64,000 nucleotides of DNA from Buchnera aphidicola (Hyadaphis tataricae). Its GTDB lineage: Bacteria > Pseudomonadota > Gammaproteobacteria > Enterobacterales > Enterobacteriaceae. Position 1 is the stretch's first letter; each line of letters opens with the position of its first letter. Below, in pieces: positions 31,319 through 40,838 of this stretch. The notes under the pieces were generated by a model. It saw nothing but the letters and a program-made list of their open reading frames with translations. It did no database searches and was not told the origin of the DNA. The stretch is from the NCBI RefSeq assembly GCF_005081445.1, contig NZ_CP034873.1:569868-633867 (forward strand), read 5' to 3'. Position numbers and translations under genes: made by a program.

Positions 31319-32980
31319 TTAAAAATTATTTTTTGTAAAAGATTTATAAAACTGAATTAATCCATTAGTAGAAGAATCATAATTTTTTTTAGTTCCATCA
31401 TTTTTTAGATGATTATAAATATCTTTAGATAAGTCTTTACCTATTTCTACACCCCATTGATCGAAACTAAATATATTTAATATGTATCCTTGTACAAATA
31501 TTTTATGTTCATATAAAGCAATTAATGCTCCTAAATTGTAAGGATTAATTTTTCGAATCAAAATCGAATTTGTAGGTTGATTTCCTTTGCATATTTTGAA
31601 TGGTAAAACTTTTTTTATATCATCATTATGTTTTTTAGAAAACAACAAATCATCTAAAAGATCACTTTTAGATCTTCCAAAAGCTAGCGCGCGTGTTTGC
31701 GCAAAAAAATTAGATATTAATTTTAAATGATGCTCACCTATATCATTATGCGACAAGGCAGAAGCAATAAAATCAGACGGAATTAACTTAGTACCCTGAT
31801 GTATTAACTGATAAAAAGCATGTTGTCCATTAGTACCTGGTTCGCCCCAAATAATAGGACCAGTTTGATAAAATATTTTTTTGCCGTTTCTATCGACTGA
31901 TTTACCATTAGATTCCATATTAGATTGCTGCAAATACGCTGAAAAACGATGCATATATTGATCATATGGTAATATCGCTTCTGTTTCAGAACCAAAAAAA
32001 TTAGCATACCAAATACTTATTAAAGCCAATAATATAGGAATATTTTTATGAATGTCAGTATCATAAAAATGTTTATCCATTGCATGAGCACCATTCAAAA
32101 ATTTTTTAAAATTTTCAAATCCAATTGATAAAACAATTGATAATCCTACTGAAGACCACAACGAAAAACGACCCCCTATCCAGTCCCAAAATTCAAAAAT
32201 ATTATTCTTGCTAATCCCAAAATTTAAAGCATTACTAACATTGGCAGATAAGGCAAAAAAATGCTTCTTTAATACGTCTTTTGAATTTCCGGAAACACTC
32301 AAAAACCAATCTTTTACACTACATGCATTAGTTATTGTTTCATCTGTTGTAAATGTTTTAGAGGCTATTAAAATAATAGTTTTTTCAGGATTAACTTTTT
32401 TTAACACTTCACAAAGATGTGTGCCATCAATATTTGAAATAAAATGCATATTTAAGTGATTTTTATATGGACGTAATGCTTCAGTTACCATATATGGTCC
32501 TAAATCAGATCCACCGATACCAATATTTAATACATCAGAAATAGTTTTTCCAGTATAACCTTTCCATGATCCGTTAATGACGAGCTCGGAAAAATGTTTC
32601 ATTTTGTCAAGTACGGCATTAATGTCTGACATAATATTACAATTGTTTATCATAATAGGAGTATTGCTTCTATTGCGTAGTGCAGTATGTAACACGCAAC
32701 GATTTTCTGTATGATTTATTAGAGATCCAGAAAACATCAAATGAATTGCAGATTTTACATCAGTTTCTTCAGCTAAATTTAATAAATGTCTAATAGTATT
32801 CTCATCAATTCGATTTTTTGAAAAGTCAATTAACATCTCATTTTCAAAAAAAATTGAAAATTTTTTGAATCTGTTAATGTCTTTTAAAAACAAATCTTTT
32901 AAATGGACATTTTTTATTTTCGTAAAATGATTTCTTAAATCTTGGTAAGATTTAGTATGACTAAAATTAATGTTTTTCAT
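31319..32980 (-). CDS. pgi: Glucose-6-phosphate isomerase
   Basis: Interconverts glucose-6-phosphate and fructose-6-phosphate. It has 553 residues (549 in E. coli). Motifs include [12 protein letters not shown], the signature [31 protein letters not shown] and the late catalytic-Lys region [11 protein letters not shown]. It lies upstream of mtlA on the same strand after 135 bases. Grouping pgi with mtlAD puts hexose-phosphate entry to glycolysis together, although this is not the E. coli arrangement. It is divergent from orn. Confidence 0.97.
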   Translation of the reverse strand: MKNINFSHTKSYQDLRNHFTKIKNVHLKDLFLKDINRFKKFSIFFENEMLIDFSKNRIDENTIRHLLNLAEETDVKSAIHLMFSGSLINHTENRCVLHTALRNRSNTPIMINNCNIMSDINAVLDKMKHFSELVINGSWKGYTGKTISDVLNIGIGGSDLGPYMVTEALRPYKNHLNMHFISNIDGTHLCEVLKKVNPEKTIILIASKTFTTDETITNACSVKDWFLSVSGNSKDVLKKHFFALSANVSNALNFGISKNNIFEFWDWIGGRFSLWSSVGLSIVLSIGFENFKKFLNGAHAMDKHFYDTDIHKNIPILLALISIWYANFFGSETEAILPYDQYMHRFSAYLQQSNMESNGKSVDRNGKKIFYQTGPIIWGEPGTNGQHAFYQLIHQGTKLIPSDFIASALSHNDIGEHHLKLISNFFAQTRALAFGRSKSDLLDDLLFSKKHNDDIKKVLPFKICKGNQPTNSILIRKINPYNLGALIALYEHKIFVQGYILNIFSFDQWGVEIGKDLSKDIYNHLKNDGTKKNYDSSTNGLIQFYKSFTKNNF

Positions 32981-33185
32981 AATAAAATTCGTATTCTCTA
33001 GTTAAAAACATAATGAATACTACAGTAGTATAATATAGTTTTAATTTAACAAAGTTATACAATTAATTTATCATATATTCTTAAAAAGATTTCCCTAATA
33101 TTGATAAATCATTTATATTAAAAATAAATAATTCTAAATTCTAATACAATCGATAATATATTTATTAAAACTCAATTAAACAAAA

Positions 33186-33731
33186 ATGAAAATTAGCAAA
33201 GATAATCTAATTTGGATTGATTTAGAAATGACCGGTCTCAATCCTAAAATACATCGAATTATTGAAATTGCAACATTAATCACAGATAGTCATTTAAAAA
33301 TAATTTCAGCAGGACCAGTAATTCCTATATATCAAAAAAACGAAAATCTTTTTATTATGGATCAATGGAACAGCGCAATTCACAAAAAAAATGGATTAAT
33401 ACAACGCGTTCAAAATAGTTTGCACAATGAAAAAACAGCTGAAATTGACACAATAAAATTTTTAAAAAAATGGGTTCCTATGAGCACTTCTCCAATGTGT
33501 GGTAACAGCATTGCTCAAGATCGAAAATTTTTATTTAAATATATGCCAAAATTAGAAAATTATTTTCACTATAGATCTATAGATGTCAGTACGATTAAAG
33601 AACTTTCGAAACGTTGGAACGTTAAAATATATAATCAAATCAAAAAAAAATATAATCATAAAGCATTAGAAGATCTTCTTGAATCTATCAGAGAACTAAA
33701 ATTTTATCGAGAAAACTTTTTTAAATTTTAA
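33186..33731 (+). CDS. orn: Oligoribonuclease
   Basis: Degrades 2-5 nucleotide RNA fragments to mononucleotides. It has 181 residues, equal to E. coli. DEDD active site residues are seen in LIWIDLEMTGLNP, in CGNSIAQDRKFL and in NHKALEDLLESI. It is followed by a tRNA-Gly(GCC), just as E. coli orn is followed by the glyVXY cluster. Confidence 0.96.
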   Translation: MKISKDNLIWIDLEMTGLNPKIHRIIEIATLITDSHLKIISAGPVIPIYQKNENLFIMDQWNSAIHKKNGLIQRVQNSLHNEKTAEIDTIKFLKKWVPMSTSPMCGNSIAQDRKFLFKYMPKLENYFHYRSIDVSTIKELSKRWNVKIYNQIKKKYNHKALEDLLESIRELKFYRENFFKF

Positions 33732-33819
33732 TAAAAATCCTTTTTCTAAAAAAGAAAGCTTGAAAAAGATAATTTATATCTATAAAATACCTTTTATAGC
33801 ATTTTATTTAATCTACTAG

Positions 33820-33895
33820 GCGGGAATAGCTCAATTGGTAGAGCGCAACCTTGCCAAGGTTGAGGTCGCGAGTTCAAATCTCGTTTCCCGCTCCA
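33820..33895 (+). tRNA. tRNA-Gly (anticodon GCC)
   Basis: A 76-base cloverleaf: acceptor GCGGGAA / TTCCCGC, D arm AGCTCAATTGGTAGAGC, anticodon loop TTGCCAA with GCC, T arm GAGTTCAAATCTC, then T73 and an encoded CCA. It lies 88 bases after orn, in the position of the E. coli glyVXY array, reduced here to one copy. Confidence 0.97.
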
Positions 33896-34040
33896 ATAAT
33901 CATTCTATTAAAAATGTTATTACTATTGCTCTGTTGCTCTATTTCTCTAAAAAAATCATGACGCATCAATCTATCGAAATATTTTTAATAATATTGTGTG
34001 ACATTGCAAAAAATTAAAATAAAAAATTAAGGGATCCAAT

Positions 34041-34954
34041 ATGATTTTTTATTCTAAATGGTTGATGTTATTTATTTTTTTAATTTTATTTCAAGTTCAA
34101 CATCCCAATGCAAATATAAAAAAAAATATTGCCAAAACAAAAAATTATACGTAAGTTATCTAAATACAAGTTATCTAAATACAAATTATTTACATACAAT
34201 AAAATATACAAAACATATCACTCAAAGTATTAATCAAAAAATTACTATAGCAATCGATGCAGGACACGGCGGAAAAGATCCCGGAGCTATTGGTCATAGA
34301 GGGTTACAAGAAAAAACAGTTAATCTTGCAATAGCAAATGAACTTAAAAAACTACTAAATAATGATAAAATGTTTCGTACGATTCTAACAAGAAAAAACG
34401 ACTCCTATATTTCAGTAAATAAAAGAAGAGAGTTCATCCAAAAGCATCGTATACATTTACTAGTATCTATTCATGCTAATTCCTCAAAAAAAAAAGGTGT
34501 ATCAGGAGCATCTTTATGGATTATTTCAAATAATAGAATGAATCGTGAAATTTCAAATTATTTAAAAAAAAATCAATCAAGTAATTTACTTTGCAATAAT
34601 CTTCAAAATATTTTTAATGCAAACAAAAATGATTTATTTCTCAAAAAAACTATTCTAGATTTACAATTTAATAACTTAAAAAAAATTGAATTAGATTTAT
34701 CTAAACATCTATCTGAGGAATTAAACAAACAGATCAAAACAAAAAAAATAGACTTAAACTATGCCAGTTTAGGAATATTAAGTTGTATTCATATTCCTTC
34801 TATATTAATTGAGACTGGTTTTATTACAAATCTTGTCGAGGAAAAAAAATTAAGCACCACTGCTTATCAAAAAAAAATTGCTAGAGCTATTTATATAGCT
34901 TTAAAAAACTATTTTATTAACCAATGGAAATTAAATAAGAAAAAGTTTAACTGA
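34041..34954 (+). pseudogene. amiB: N-acetylmuramoyl-L-alanine amidase AmiB, split by a 9-A tract (possibly rescued by slippage)
   Basis: AmiB cuts the amide bond between MurNAc and the peptide in the septal wall. The ATG at 34041 follows AAGGGA and opens a clear signal peptide, MIFYSKWLMLFIFLILFQV, but this frame stops at 34152-34154. The amidase lies in the -1 frame up to 34954. The switch point is a run of nine A at 34118-34126. One extra A gives a continuous 304-residue protein. The catalytic domain is intact: DAGHGGKDPGA, Glu in LQEKTVNLAIA, SIHANSS and LIETGFITN. The AMIN domain of E. coli AmiB is missing and is replaced by a short linker with a three-fold repeat. The amidase frame also has an ATG at 34058, but it has no ribosome site and no signal peptide. 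I read it as one gene with a frameshift; whether it is functional is open. Confidence 0.85.
34154..34198 (+). repeat. Three tandem 15-base repeats in the amiB linker
   Basis: Two perfect copies of AGTTATCTAAATACA (34154-34168, 34169-34183) are followed by a diverged third, AATTATTTACATACA (34184-34198). In the amidase frame they encode SYLNT, SYLNT, NYLHT. The unit is a multiple of three, so copy changes keep the frame. They sit between the signal peptide and the amidase domain, where the AMIN domain is in E. coli. Confidence 0.9.
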
Positions 34955-34971
34955 TGAAATATAATTACACA

Positions 34972-35019
34972 TTAAGCACTTAAATGTAAACACACGTGAT
35001 AACGATTTAAAGTGCTTAA
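34972..35019. terminator. Hairpin between convergent amiB and rpmE
   Basis: The arms TTAAGCACTTAAAT (from 34972) and ATTTAAAGTGCTTAA (to 35019) pair along their full length apart from one bulged T. They enclose a loop of about 19 bases. The hairpin lies between the two stop codons and can serve both strands as terminator or 3' end protector. Confidence 0.6.
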
Positions 35020-35047
35020 CTTAAAAAAACGATATTTTTTTAATTAT

Positions 35048-35248
35048 TTAAAAATTAAAACGTTTTTTAAATCTTTCAACGCGTCCTCCGGTATCAATAA
35101 TTCTTTGAGTTCCTGTATAAAATGGGTGACATTTAGAACATATGTCTAAATTTAGATCATGACTAATCGTGGAAAAAATTTCAATTTTATTTCCACAAGA
35201 ACAAGTAGCCATTATTTTAGAGTAACGAGGATGAATTTTCTTTTTCAT
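35048..35248 (-). CDS. rpmE: 50S ribosomal protein L31 (zinc-binding form)
   Basis: A small ribosomal protein of 66 residues (70 in E. coli), reading [21 protein letters not shown] and ending [10 protein letters not shown]. The zinc ligands are all present: two Cys in TCSCGN and two in CSKCHP, so this is the C+ form. It is divergent from hslV. Confidence 0.96.
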   Translation of the reverse strand: MKKKIHPRYSKIMATCSCGNKIEIFSTISHDLNLDICSKCHPFYTGTQRIIDTGGRVERFKKRFNF

Positions 35249-35711
35249 AAGAACGTCCTATAATAATTCAAAAATAAAATATATTCAATTATATGATTGC
35301 CATCGTGTTAATAGAAAAAAATAATATTTTAATTATTTAAATATCGCATAAAAAATATTTTTTCAGTACAAATAAATATTTTATAAAAATATAGACATTT
35401 TAAGTAAAGTTATGAAAAGTACATATTCTATGAAAAACTAAAATATCTTTAAATCATTTTCATAAACATATAAACAATCATGGTTATTAATAATACTAAT
35501 AATAAAGTATCATTACATGAATAATATTGTATATATACAATTTTTACAAAAAAATAACTGTGATTATAATATAAATTGAGCAAAATAAAAAAAATAGAGT
35601 ATTATTAATATAATAAAATTCAAAATATAAAAATTATATTTTTTATAATAATCTTTTATACTACTCCAATAGTGTAAAAAATAGAAACGTTATGTTTAAG
35701 AGGTTTTTCTG
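35249..35711. promoter_or_regulatory. Intergenic region upstream of rpmE and hslVU
   Basis: About 460 very AT-rich bases with no gene. It separates divergent rpmE and hslV and must carry both promoters. TATACT near 35657 could be a -10 element for hslV. I could not find a convincing sigma-32 pair such as the one before ibpA. AAGAGG at 35698-35703 is the ribosome site of hslV. Confidence 0.4.
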
Positions 35712-36242
35712 GTGACCACAATATTAAGTGTAAGACTAAAAGATAAAGTAGTGATCGGAGGTGATGGACAAGCAACTTTAGGCAATACGATTATGAAAAG
35801 TAATGTTAAAAAGATTAGATCTCTTTATCATGAAAAAGTAATTGCTGGTTTTGCAGGAGGCACAGCTGATGCTTTTACTTTATTTGAAATGTTTGAAAAA
35901 AAATTAGCTTTATATCAGGGTCAATTACAAAGAGCTGCTATTGAATTAGCCAAAGATTGGAGATCTGATAGAAATCTAAGAAAGCTAGAAGCATTATTGG
36001 CGGTTGCTGATAAAGAAACCTCATTAATAATTACAGGAAATGGCGATGTAATACAACCTGAAGATGATTTAATAGCTATAGGATCAGGAGGATCTTATGC
36101 ACAATCTTCTGCTCGAGCATTGATCAATAATACTGATTTAAATGCAAATCAAATTGTAGAAAAATCATTAACTATTGCTGCAAATATTTGTATTTACACC
36201 AATCATGTATTTACTATTAAAGAATTATTTTCAGAAAAATAA
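35712..36242 (+). CDS. hslV: HslV protease subunit (ClpQ)
   Basis: Proteolytic core of the HslUV protease. It has 176 residues, equal to E. coli. It starts at GTG, as in E. coli, preceded by AAGAGG. After removal of Met, the N-terminal Thr (TTILSV) is the nucleophile. It has [25 protein letters not shown] and the C-terminal [11 protein letters not shown]. It is followed by hslU after 11 bases. Confidence 0.97.
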   Translation: MTTILSVRLKDKVVIGGDGQATLGNTIMKSNVKKIRSLYHEKVIAGFAGGTADAFTLFEMFEKKLALYQGQLQRAAIELAKDWRSDRNLRKLEALLAVADKETSLIITGNGDVIQPEDDLIAIGSGGSYAQSSARALINNTDLNANQIVEKSLTIAANICIYTNHVFTIKELFSEK

Positions 36243-36253
36243 GGATTCTGTTT

Positions 36254-37585
36254 ATGTCTGCAATGACTCCTCCTCAAATTGTTTCTGAACTTGACAAATT
36301 CATCATAGGTCAAGAAAAAGCAAAAAGAGCAGTATCTATCGCATTAAGAAATCGTTGGCGTCGTATGCAATTAAGCACTGAACTACGTCACGAAATTACT
36401 CCTAAAAATATTTTAATGATTGGTCCTACTGGAGTGGGTAAAACAGAAATTGCTAGACGTTTGGCTAAATTAGCTGATTCTCCTTTTATTAAAGTAGAAG
36501 CAACAAAATTTACTGAAGTAGGATATGTAGGAAAAGAAGTTGATTCAATTATTCGAGATTTAACTGATGCTGCAATAAAAATGATTCGTATTAAAAATAT
36601 TGAAAAAAATAAAACGCGAGTTGAAGAAATTGTAGAAGAAAAAATACTAGATGTACTAGTTCCAAGACCTAAAGAAAATTGGACAGAAAAAGAAAAAAAT
36701 GAAAGTCTCTTAAATACCATTCAAAAATTTCGAAAAAAATTAAGAGAAGGTGTTTTAGATGACAAAGAAATAGAAATCAATGTATTAACTACTACAATGG
36801 GCATTGAAATTATGGCTCCTCCCGGAATGGAAGAGTTAACTAGTCAATTACAATCATTGTTTCAAAATTTAGGAGGACAAAAGAAAAATAGCAGAAGGTT
36901 AAAAATTAAAGATGCAATCATATTATTAAAAGAAGAAGAAGCTGCAAAATTAATCAATCAAGAAGAAATCAAAAAAGAAGCTATACACGCAGTCGAACAA
37001 AATGGAATAGTATTTATTGATGAAATTGATAAAATATGTAAACGAGGCGATACTTCAGGACCAGATGTTTCTCGAGAAGGAGTTCAAAGAGATTTACTGC
37101 CATTAATAGAAGGCTGTACAGTATCTACCAAACATGGTATGGTTAAAACAGATCATATTTTATTTGTTGCATCTGGAGCATTTCAAACTTCTACTCCTTC
37201 CGATTTAATTCCTGAATTGCAAGGACGCCTTCCAATAAAAGTCGAATTACAAGCGCTTACAATTGATGATTTTGAAAAAATTTTAACTGAACCAAGAGCA
37301 TCTATTACCGCACAATATAAAGCACTGATGGCAACTGAGGGCGTCAATATTAATTTTACTCAAGAAGGAATACGAAATATTGCGGAAGCAGCTTGGAAAG
37401 TAAACGAATCCATGGAAAATATTGGGGCTCGTCGATTACATACTATATTAGAAAAACTTATGGAAGATATATCTTTTAATGCGAATAAAAATACAGGTAA
37501 AACCATTGAAATTAATGCGGATTACGTAGGAAAACATTTAAATCAATTAATATCCAATGAAGACCTGAGTCGTTTTATTTTATAA
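36254..37585 (+). CDS. hslU: HslU unfoldase ATPase (ClpY)
   Basis: AAA+ ATPase that unfolds substrates for HslV. It has 443 residues, equal to E. coli. Walker A is [15 protein letters not shown], Walker B is [11 protein letters not shown], the pore loop is in [12 protein letters not shown], and the C-terminus is LSRFIL, the tail that docks into HslV. The intermediate I-domain (about 110-240) is present. A terminator-like hairpin follows. Confidence 0.97.
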   Translation: MSAMTPPQIVSELDKFIIGQEKAKRAVSIALRNRWRRMQLSTELRHEITPKNILMIGPTGVGKTEIARRLAKLADSPFIKVEATKFTEVGYVGKEVDSIIRDLTDAAIKMIRIKNIEKNKTRVEEIVEEKILDVLVPRPKENWTEKEKNESLLNTIQKFRKKLREGVLDDKEIEINVLTTTMGIEIMAPPGMEELTSQLQSLFQNLGGQKKNSRRLKIKDAIILLKEEEAAKLINQEEIKKEAIHAVEQNGIVFIDEIDKICKRGDTSGPDVSREGVQRDLLPLIEGCTVSTKHGMVKTDHILFVASGAFQTSTPSDLIPELQGRLPIKVELQALTIDDFEKILTEPRASITAQYKALMATEGVNINFTQEGIRNIAEAAWKVNESMENIGARRLHTILEKLMEDISFNANKNTGKTIEINADYVGKHLNQLISNEDLSRFIL

Positions 37586-37602
37586 TACTTATAATGAAAT
37601 AT

Positions 37603-37648
37603 AAAATATTTATCCTATAATATTAATGTTAAATGGATAAATATTTTT
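37603..37648 (+). terminator. Terminator-like hairpin after hslVU
   Basis: AAAATATTTATCC (37603-37615) pairs perfectly with GGATAAATATTTT (from 37635) around a 19-base loop, with extra T residues at the 3' side. It lies just after the hslU stop and upstream of the ibpA promoter. Confidence 0.6.
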
Positions 37649-37698
37649 ATATTACATTAATTAATTTTTAATAATACATTATAAATTTATTAAATGCT

Positions 37699-37726
37699 AT
37701 TGAAAAAAAAAAATATGTCCTCATAT
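37699..37726 (+). promoter_or_regulatory. Sigma-32 type heat-shock promoter of ibpA with an 11-A tract
   Basis: The -35 element ATTGAAA (37699-37705) and the -10 element CCTCATAT (37719-37726) each differ from the consensus CTTGAAA / CCCCATNT at one position. They are 13 bases apart. An unbroken run of 11 A (37703-37713) covers the end of the -35 element and most of the spacer. The predicted leader is about 55 bases and ends in AAAGGAGTG before the ATG. A change in length of a comparable A run in the Buchnera ibpA promoter is known to abolish heat induction in pea aphids. Confidence 0.82.
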
Positions 37727-37788
37727 TGAAAAGAGAGAAATAAATAGTTAATTAAAAAAACATTTTCACGTTATGAAAGGAGTGTATT

Positions 37789-38265
37789 ATGTCTTATCGT
37801 TCACTTTCATTCATCCCTAATTTTAATGATCATAATATTTTTTCAAATAGATTTAATCAAATCGATAAAATGTTCAGCACATTAACAGGAGAAAAACCAA
37901 TATCTGATACTCCTTCTTACAATCTATTTCAAAAAAATGAAATAGAATATCAATTAATAGTTAGTGTGCCTGGATATAAAGAAGAAGAATTAGATATCGC
38001 TGTACACAATAATCAACTCTCTATTCAAGGAAAAAAACGTTCTCAAAATAACAATAAAAATATTTCAAAACGGTTACATCAGGGTATATTATTTAACGAT
38101 TTTTCTATGAGCTTTAACTTAGAATATAAAATAACAGTAAAAAAAGCAGAACTATCTTTAGGTTTATTAAAATTAGATTTTAAATGTGATATTCCAAAAG
38201 AAGAACAACCTCAAAAAGTTTTTATAAATATTTCAAACGAAACTAAAAAAATTGACAATCAATAA
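37789..38265 (+). CDS. ibpA: Small heat-shock protein IbpA
   Basis: Holdase chaperone of the alpha-crystallin family. It has 158 residues (137 in E. coli IbpA). The N-terminal region contains NRFNQIDKMFSTL. The alpha-crystallin domain (about 45-140) contains YQLIVSVPGYKEEELDI and the LxxGLLxL-like segment ELSLGLLKLDF. The C-terminal I-x-I anchor is weak (VFINIS). It is expressed from the heat-shock promoter just upstream and has a strong Shine-Dalgarno sequence, AAAGGAG. It is the only small heat-shock gene in the window. Confidence 0.94.
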   Translation: MSYRSLSFIPNFNDHNIFSNRFNQIDKMFSTLTGEKPISDTPSYNLFQKNEIEYQLIVSVPGYKEEELDIAVHNNQLSIQGKKRSQNNNKNISKRLHQGILFNDFSMSFNLEYKITVKKAELSLGLLKLDFKCDIPKEEQPQKVFINISNETKKIDNQ

Positions 38266-38308
38266 ATATCATCGTATAAATCAGATTAAAAAGAACTTAA
38301 AATATAAT

Positions 38309-38335
38309 CCATTGTACTGAAAAACAGTGCAATGG
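38309..38335 (+). terminator. Intrinsic terminator after ibpA
   Basis: CCATTGTACTG and CAGTGCAATGG form an 11-pair stem (one G-U) with an AAAAA loop. TTTAAAAAATTTTTT follows. This is the best classical intrinsic terminator in the window and ends the heat-shock transcript before fpr. Confidence 0.75.
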
Positions 38336-38373
38336 TTTAAAAAATTTTTTGTTGATAACATTGAGAATACAGT

Positions 38374-39126
38374 ATGAACCCATGGATTGATGCAAAAGTA
38401 TTAACAATTAAAAAATGGACTAAAAATTTATTTAGTCTTGTTTTACAAGCTCCTATCAGTTCTTTTCGTGCAGGACAATTTACTAAATTAGCCGTATATG
38501 ATAAGATCAATAAGAAAAAGATTCAAAGAGCGTATTCATATCTTAATTCTCCTAATCAAAAAAACTTAGAATTCTATATTGTTCGTATAGAAAATGGATA
38601 TTTAAGTAATATGTTATACAATTTAAAAAAAGAAGATACAATACTGATCAAAAAAAATGCATTTGGTTTTTTTACAATGGATGAAGTACCGAGTAATGAA
38701 ATATTATGGATGTTTGCAACAGGAACAGGAATAGGTCCATATTTATCCATCTTACAAGAAGGAAAAAATCTAGAAAAATTCAAAAATATCGTATTAATAC
38801 ATGCTGTACGGTACCAACATGAATTAATTTATCTTCCTTTAATGCAACGACTGCATAAACAATACAATGGAAAATTAAAAATTCAAACTATTACCAGTAG
38901 AGAAAAAAATCAATATTCTCTTTATGGTAGAATTCCAATGCTATTGATGCATAAAACATTAGAACAATCTCTCAACTTAACAATAAGTACTGAAAATTCG
39001 CACATAATGCTATGCGGCAATCCATTGATGATTAAAGATACATATTTTTTTCTAAAAAATCATAAAAATATGCAAAAACATTTTCGTCGTAAAGCAGGAA
39101 ACATTACAATAGAAAATTACTGGTAA
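38374..39126 (+). CDS. fpr: Ferredoxin/flavodoxin-NADP+ reductase
   Basis: FAD enzyme that passes electrons from NADPH to flavodoxin or ferredoxin. It has 250 residues (248 in E. coli). The FAD-binding motif is RAYSYLNSP, the NADP site is [13 protein letters not shown], and it ends ITIENYW, with the terminal aromatic residue of the family. Likely partners include the ferredoxin encoded at 61.4 kb. It is convergent with epmA with a gap of 12 bases. Confidence 0.95.
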   Translation: MNPWIDAKVLTIKKWTKNLFSLVLQAPISSFRAGQFTKLAVYDKINKKKIQRAYSYLNSPNQKNLEFYIVRIENGYLSNMLYNLKKEDTILIKKNAFGFFTMDEVPSNEILWMFATGTGIGPYLSILQEGKNLEKFKNIVLIHAVRYQHELIYLPLMQRLHKQYNGKLKIQTITSREKNQYSLYGRIPMLLMHKTLEQSLNLTISTENSHIMLCGNPLMIKDTYFFLKNHKNMQKHFRRKAGNITIENYW

Positions 39127-39138
39127 ATTTTATTTTTT

Positions 39139-40116
39139 TTAACAACGATCGATTGCAAAAGAGATCACTTCATTGATGTTTTTTTCTTTTAACAATAACA
39201 TCATTAACCTATCTAAACCTATGGCAACACCAGAACAATAAGGAAGCCCAGATGATAACGCATCAAGAAGCAAATTATCTATTTTTCGCACCGGTAAATT
39301 CATGGAAGCACGTTTTTTGTTATCTTGCATAAAGCGTTTTTTTTGTTCATCAACATCAGTCAGTTCATAAAATCCATTTCCTAATTCTATTCCTTTAAAA
39401 AAAAACTCAAATCGCTCTGAAATACGTGAATCTTTTGAATTAATATTCGCAAGACATGCTTGTTCTGCAGGAAAATGATAAATAAATATAGGCTTTTTTT
39501 TTCCAAGATTAGGTTCTATTTCTAAGGTAAATAATGTTTGTATTAATTCGTTTACATGATGTTCGTTATGTATTAAATAATCTAATTTTAATTTTTTAAA
39601 AATTGTGCGCAATTCTAATATATTAGTACATAGAGGATCTATATCAAATACTTTTAAAAATATATCTTGATAAGACATTTGTTCTGATTCATGAAAATCA
39701 AAAATAGTTTGAAGAAAATGATCTATTTCTTTGATAAATTTTTTCATTGAAAAAAACGGTTGATACCATTCTAACATAGTGAATTCTGGATTATGATATC
39801 GACCCACTTCTTGATTTCTAAAACAATGGCAAATTTGATATATTGGTCCACTTGTTGATGCTAATAAACGTTTCATATGATACTCTGGACTTGTAATTAG
39901 CCATAATTTTAACATGTCATTTTGGTTTAATGACAGAAAGTCTGTTTGAAATGGAGATAAATTTACATCGGTCACAGTAGATTTAGATAACATCGGTGTT
40001 TCTACTTCCATAACATTTTTTTGCAGAAAAAACAAACGAATTTGAGAAATAATTTTTGATCGTGCAATGAGATTTTTAATAGATGCGTTAGGTTTCCATG
40101 ACATTTTTTTGTTCAT
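39139..40116 (-). CDS. epmA: EF-P--(R)-beta-lysine ligase EpmA
   Basis: A lysyl-tRNA-synthetase paralogue that attaches beta-lysine to Lys34 of elongation factor P. It has 325 residues, equal to E. coli, and lacks an anticodon-binding domain. Class II motifs are visible: VMEVETPMLS (motif 1), CHCFRNQEVGRYHNPEFTMLEWY (motif 2 region) and GVAIGLDRLMMLLL (motif 3). The gene was also called genX, yjeA or poxA. It is divergent from coaD. Confidence 0.95.
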   Translation of the reverse strand: MNKKMSWKPNASIKNLIARSKIISQIRLFFLQKNVMEVETPMLSKSTVTDVNLSPFQTDFLSLNQNDMLKLWLITSPEYHMKRLLASTSGPIYQICHCFRNQEVGRYHNPEFTMLEWYQPFFSMKKFIKEIDHFLQTIFDFHESEQMSYQDIFLKVFDIDPLCTNILELRTIFKKLKLDYLIHNEHHVNELIQTLFTLEIEPNLGKKKPIFIYHFPAEQACLANINSKDSRISERFEFFFKGIELGNGFYELTDVDEQKKRFMQDNKKRASMNLPVRKIDNLLLDALSSGLPYCSGVAIGLDRLMMLLLKEKNINEVISFAIDRC

Positions 40117-40238
40117 ATTAATTGATTTAAAAATTCCTATTTAAAAACACAAAACTAAAAAATGTGTCTTACTTGTTCTAAAATAATGTTATCTTGTTTC
40201 AATCACAGTTAAACTAAGTTATTTATACAATTAAAAAT

Positions 40239-40730
40239 ATGAATAAAACTGCAATCTACCCCGGTACGTTCGACCCGATTACTTATGGTCACTTAGATAT
40301 TATAACACGATCGACAAAAATATTTGATAACATAATTATTGCTATTTCTAATAATTTAATAAAAAAACCTGTCTTTGATTTAAAAGAACGAATAGAATTA
40401 ACTCGCGTTGCTACGTTGCACCTGAAAAATGTAAAAAAAATACTTGGATTTAATAATCTACTTGCAAATTTAGCAAAAAAAGAAAAAACAAATATTTTAA
40501 TCAGAGGAGTTCGTACAATATTTGATTTTGATCATGAAACAAAATTAGCAGAAATAAATAAACAAATTTATCCAGAATTAGATAGCGTTTTTTTTCTTTC
40601 TTCTAAAGAAGTATCTTTCATATCTTCATCTTTTGTTAAAGAAATTGCCAAATATAAGGGTGATACAAAACCATATCTTCCTAAAGAGGTGCATTATGCA
40701 TTATTAAAAAAACTTAAATATGCGACATAA
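40239..40730 (+). CDS. coaD: Phosphopantetheine adenylyltransferase
   Basis: Makes dephospho-CoA from 4'-phosphopantetheine and ATP. It has 163 residues (159 in E. coli). The nucleotidyltransferase motif is YPGTFDPITYGHLDII. The later ATP-site motif is ISSSFVKEIA in place of ISSTxVR. RGVRTIFDFDHE is also typical. It ends before a perfect hairpin. The product is needed for all CoA in the cell. Confidence 0.96.
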   Translation: MNKTAIYPGTFDPITYGHLDIITRSTKIFDNIIIAISNNLIKKPVFDLKERIELTRVATLHLKNVKKILGFNNLLANLAKKEKTNILIRGVRTIFDFDHETKLAEINKQIYPELDSVFFLSSKEVSFISSSFVKEIAKYKGDTKPYLPKEVHYALLKKLKYAT

Positions 40731-40768
40731 TTCCTATATAAAAAATTTCGATAAGAGGAATTAAATAG

Positions 40769-40793
40769 AATAGGGTACAACATGTACCCTATT
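40769..40793. terminator. Perfect 10-bp hairpin after coaD
   Basis: AATAGGGTAC and GTACCCTATT pair perfectly around a 5-base loop, AACAT. It lies between convergent coaD and the split orphan gene and is GC-rich for this region. It probably terminates transcription from the coaD side; ATTTAATAATTT follows. Confidence 0.65.
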
Positions 40794-40838
40794 ATTTAAT
40801 AATTTCCTCACTATTTAAAAAAACGTTCAGATATAATT

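Noticed and set aside
36388-36720. 110-codon minus-strand frame
   Set aside because: Antisense to hslU, a highly conserved gene.
38041-38060. A frameshift in ibpA at A-rich stretches
   Set aside because: The frame is continuous from a strong ribosome site to the end with a full alpha-crystallin domain; the A run that matters is in the promoter.
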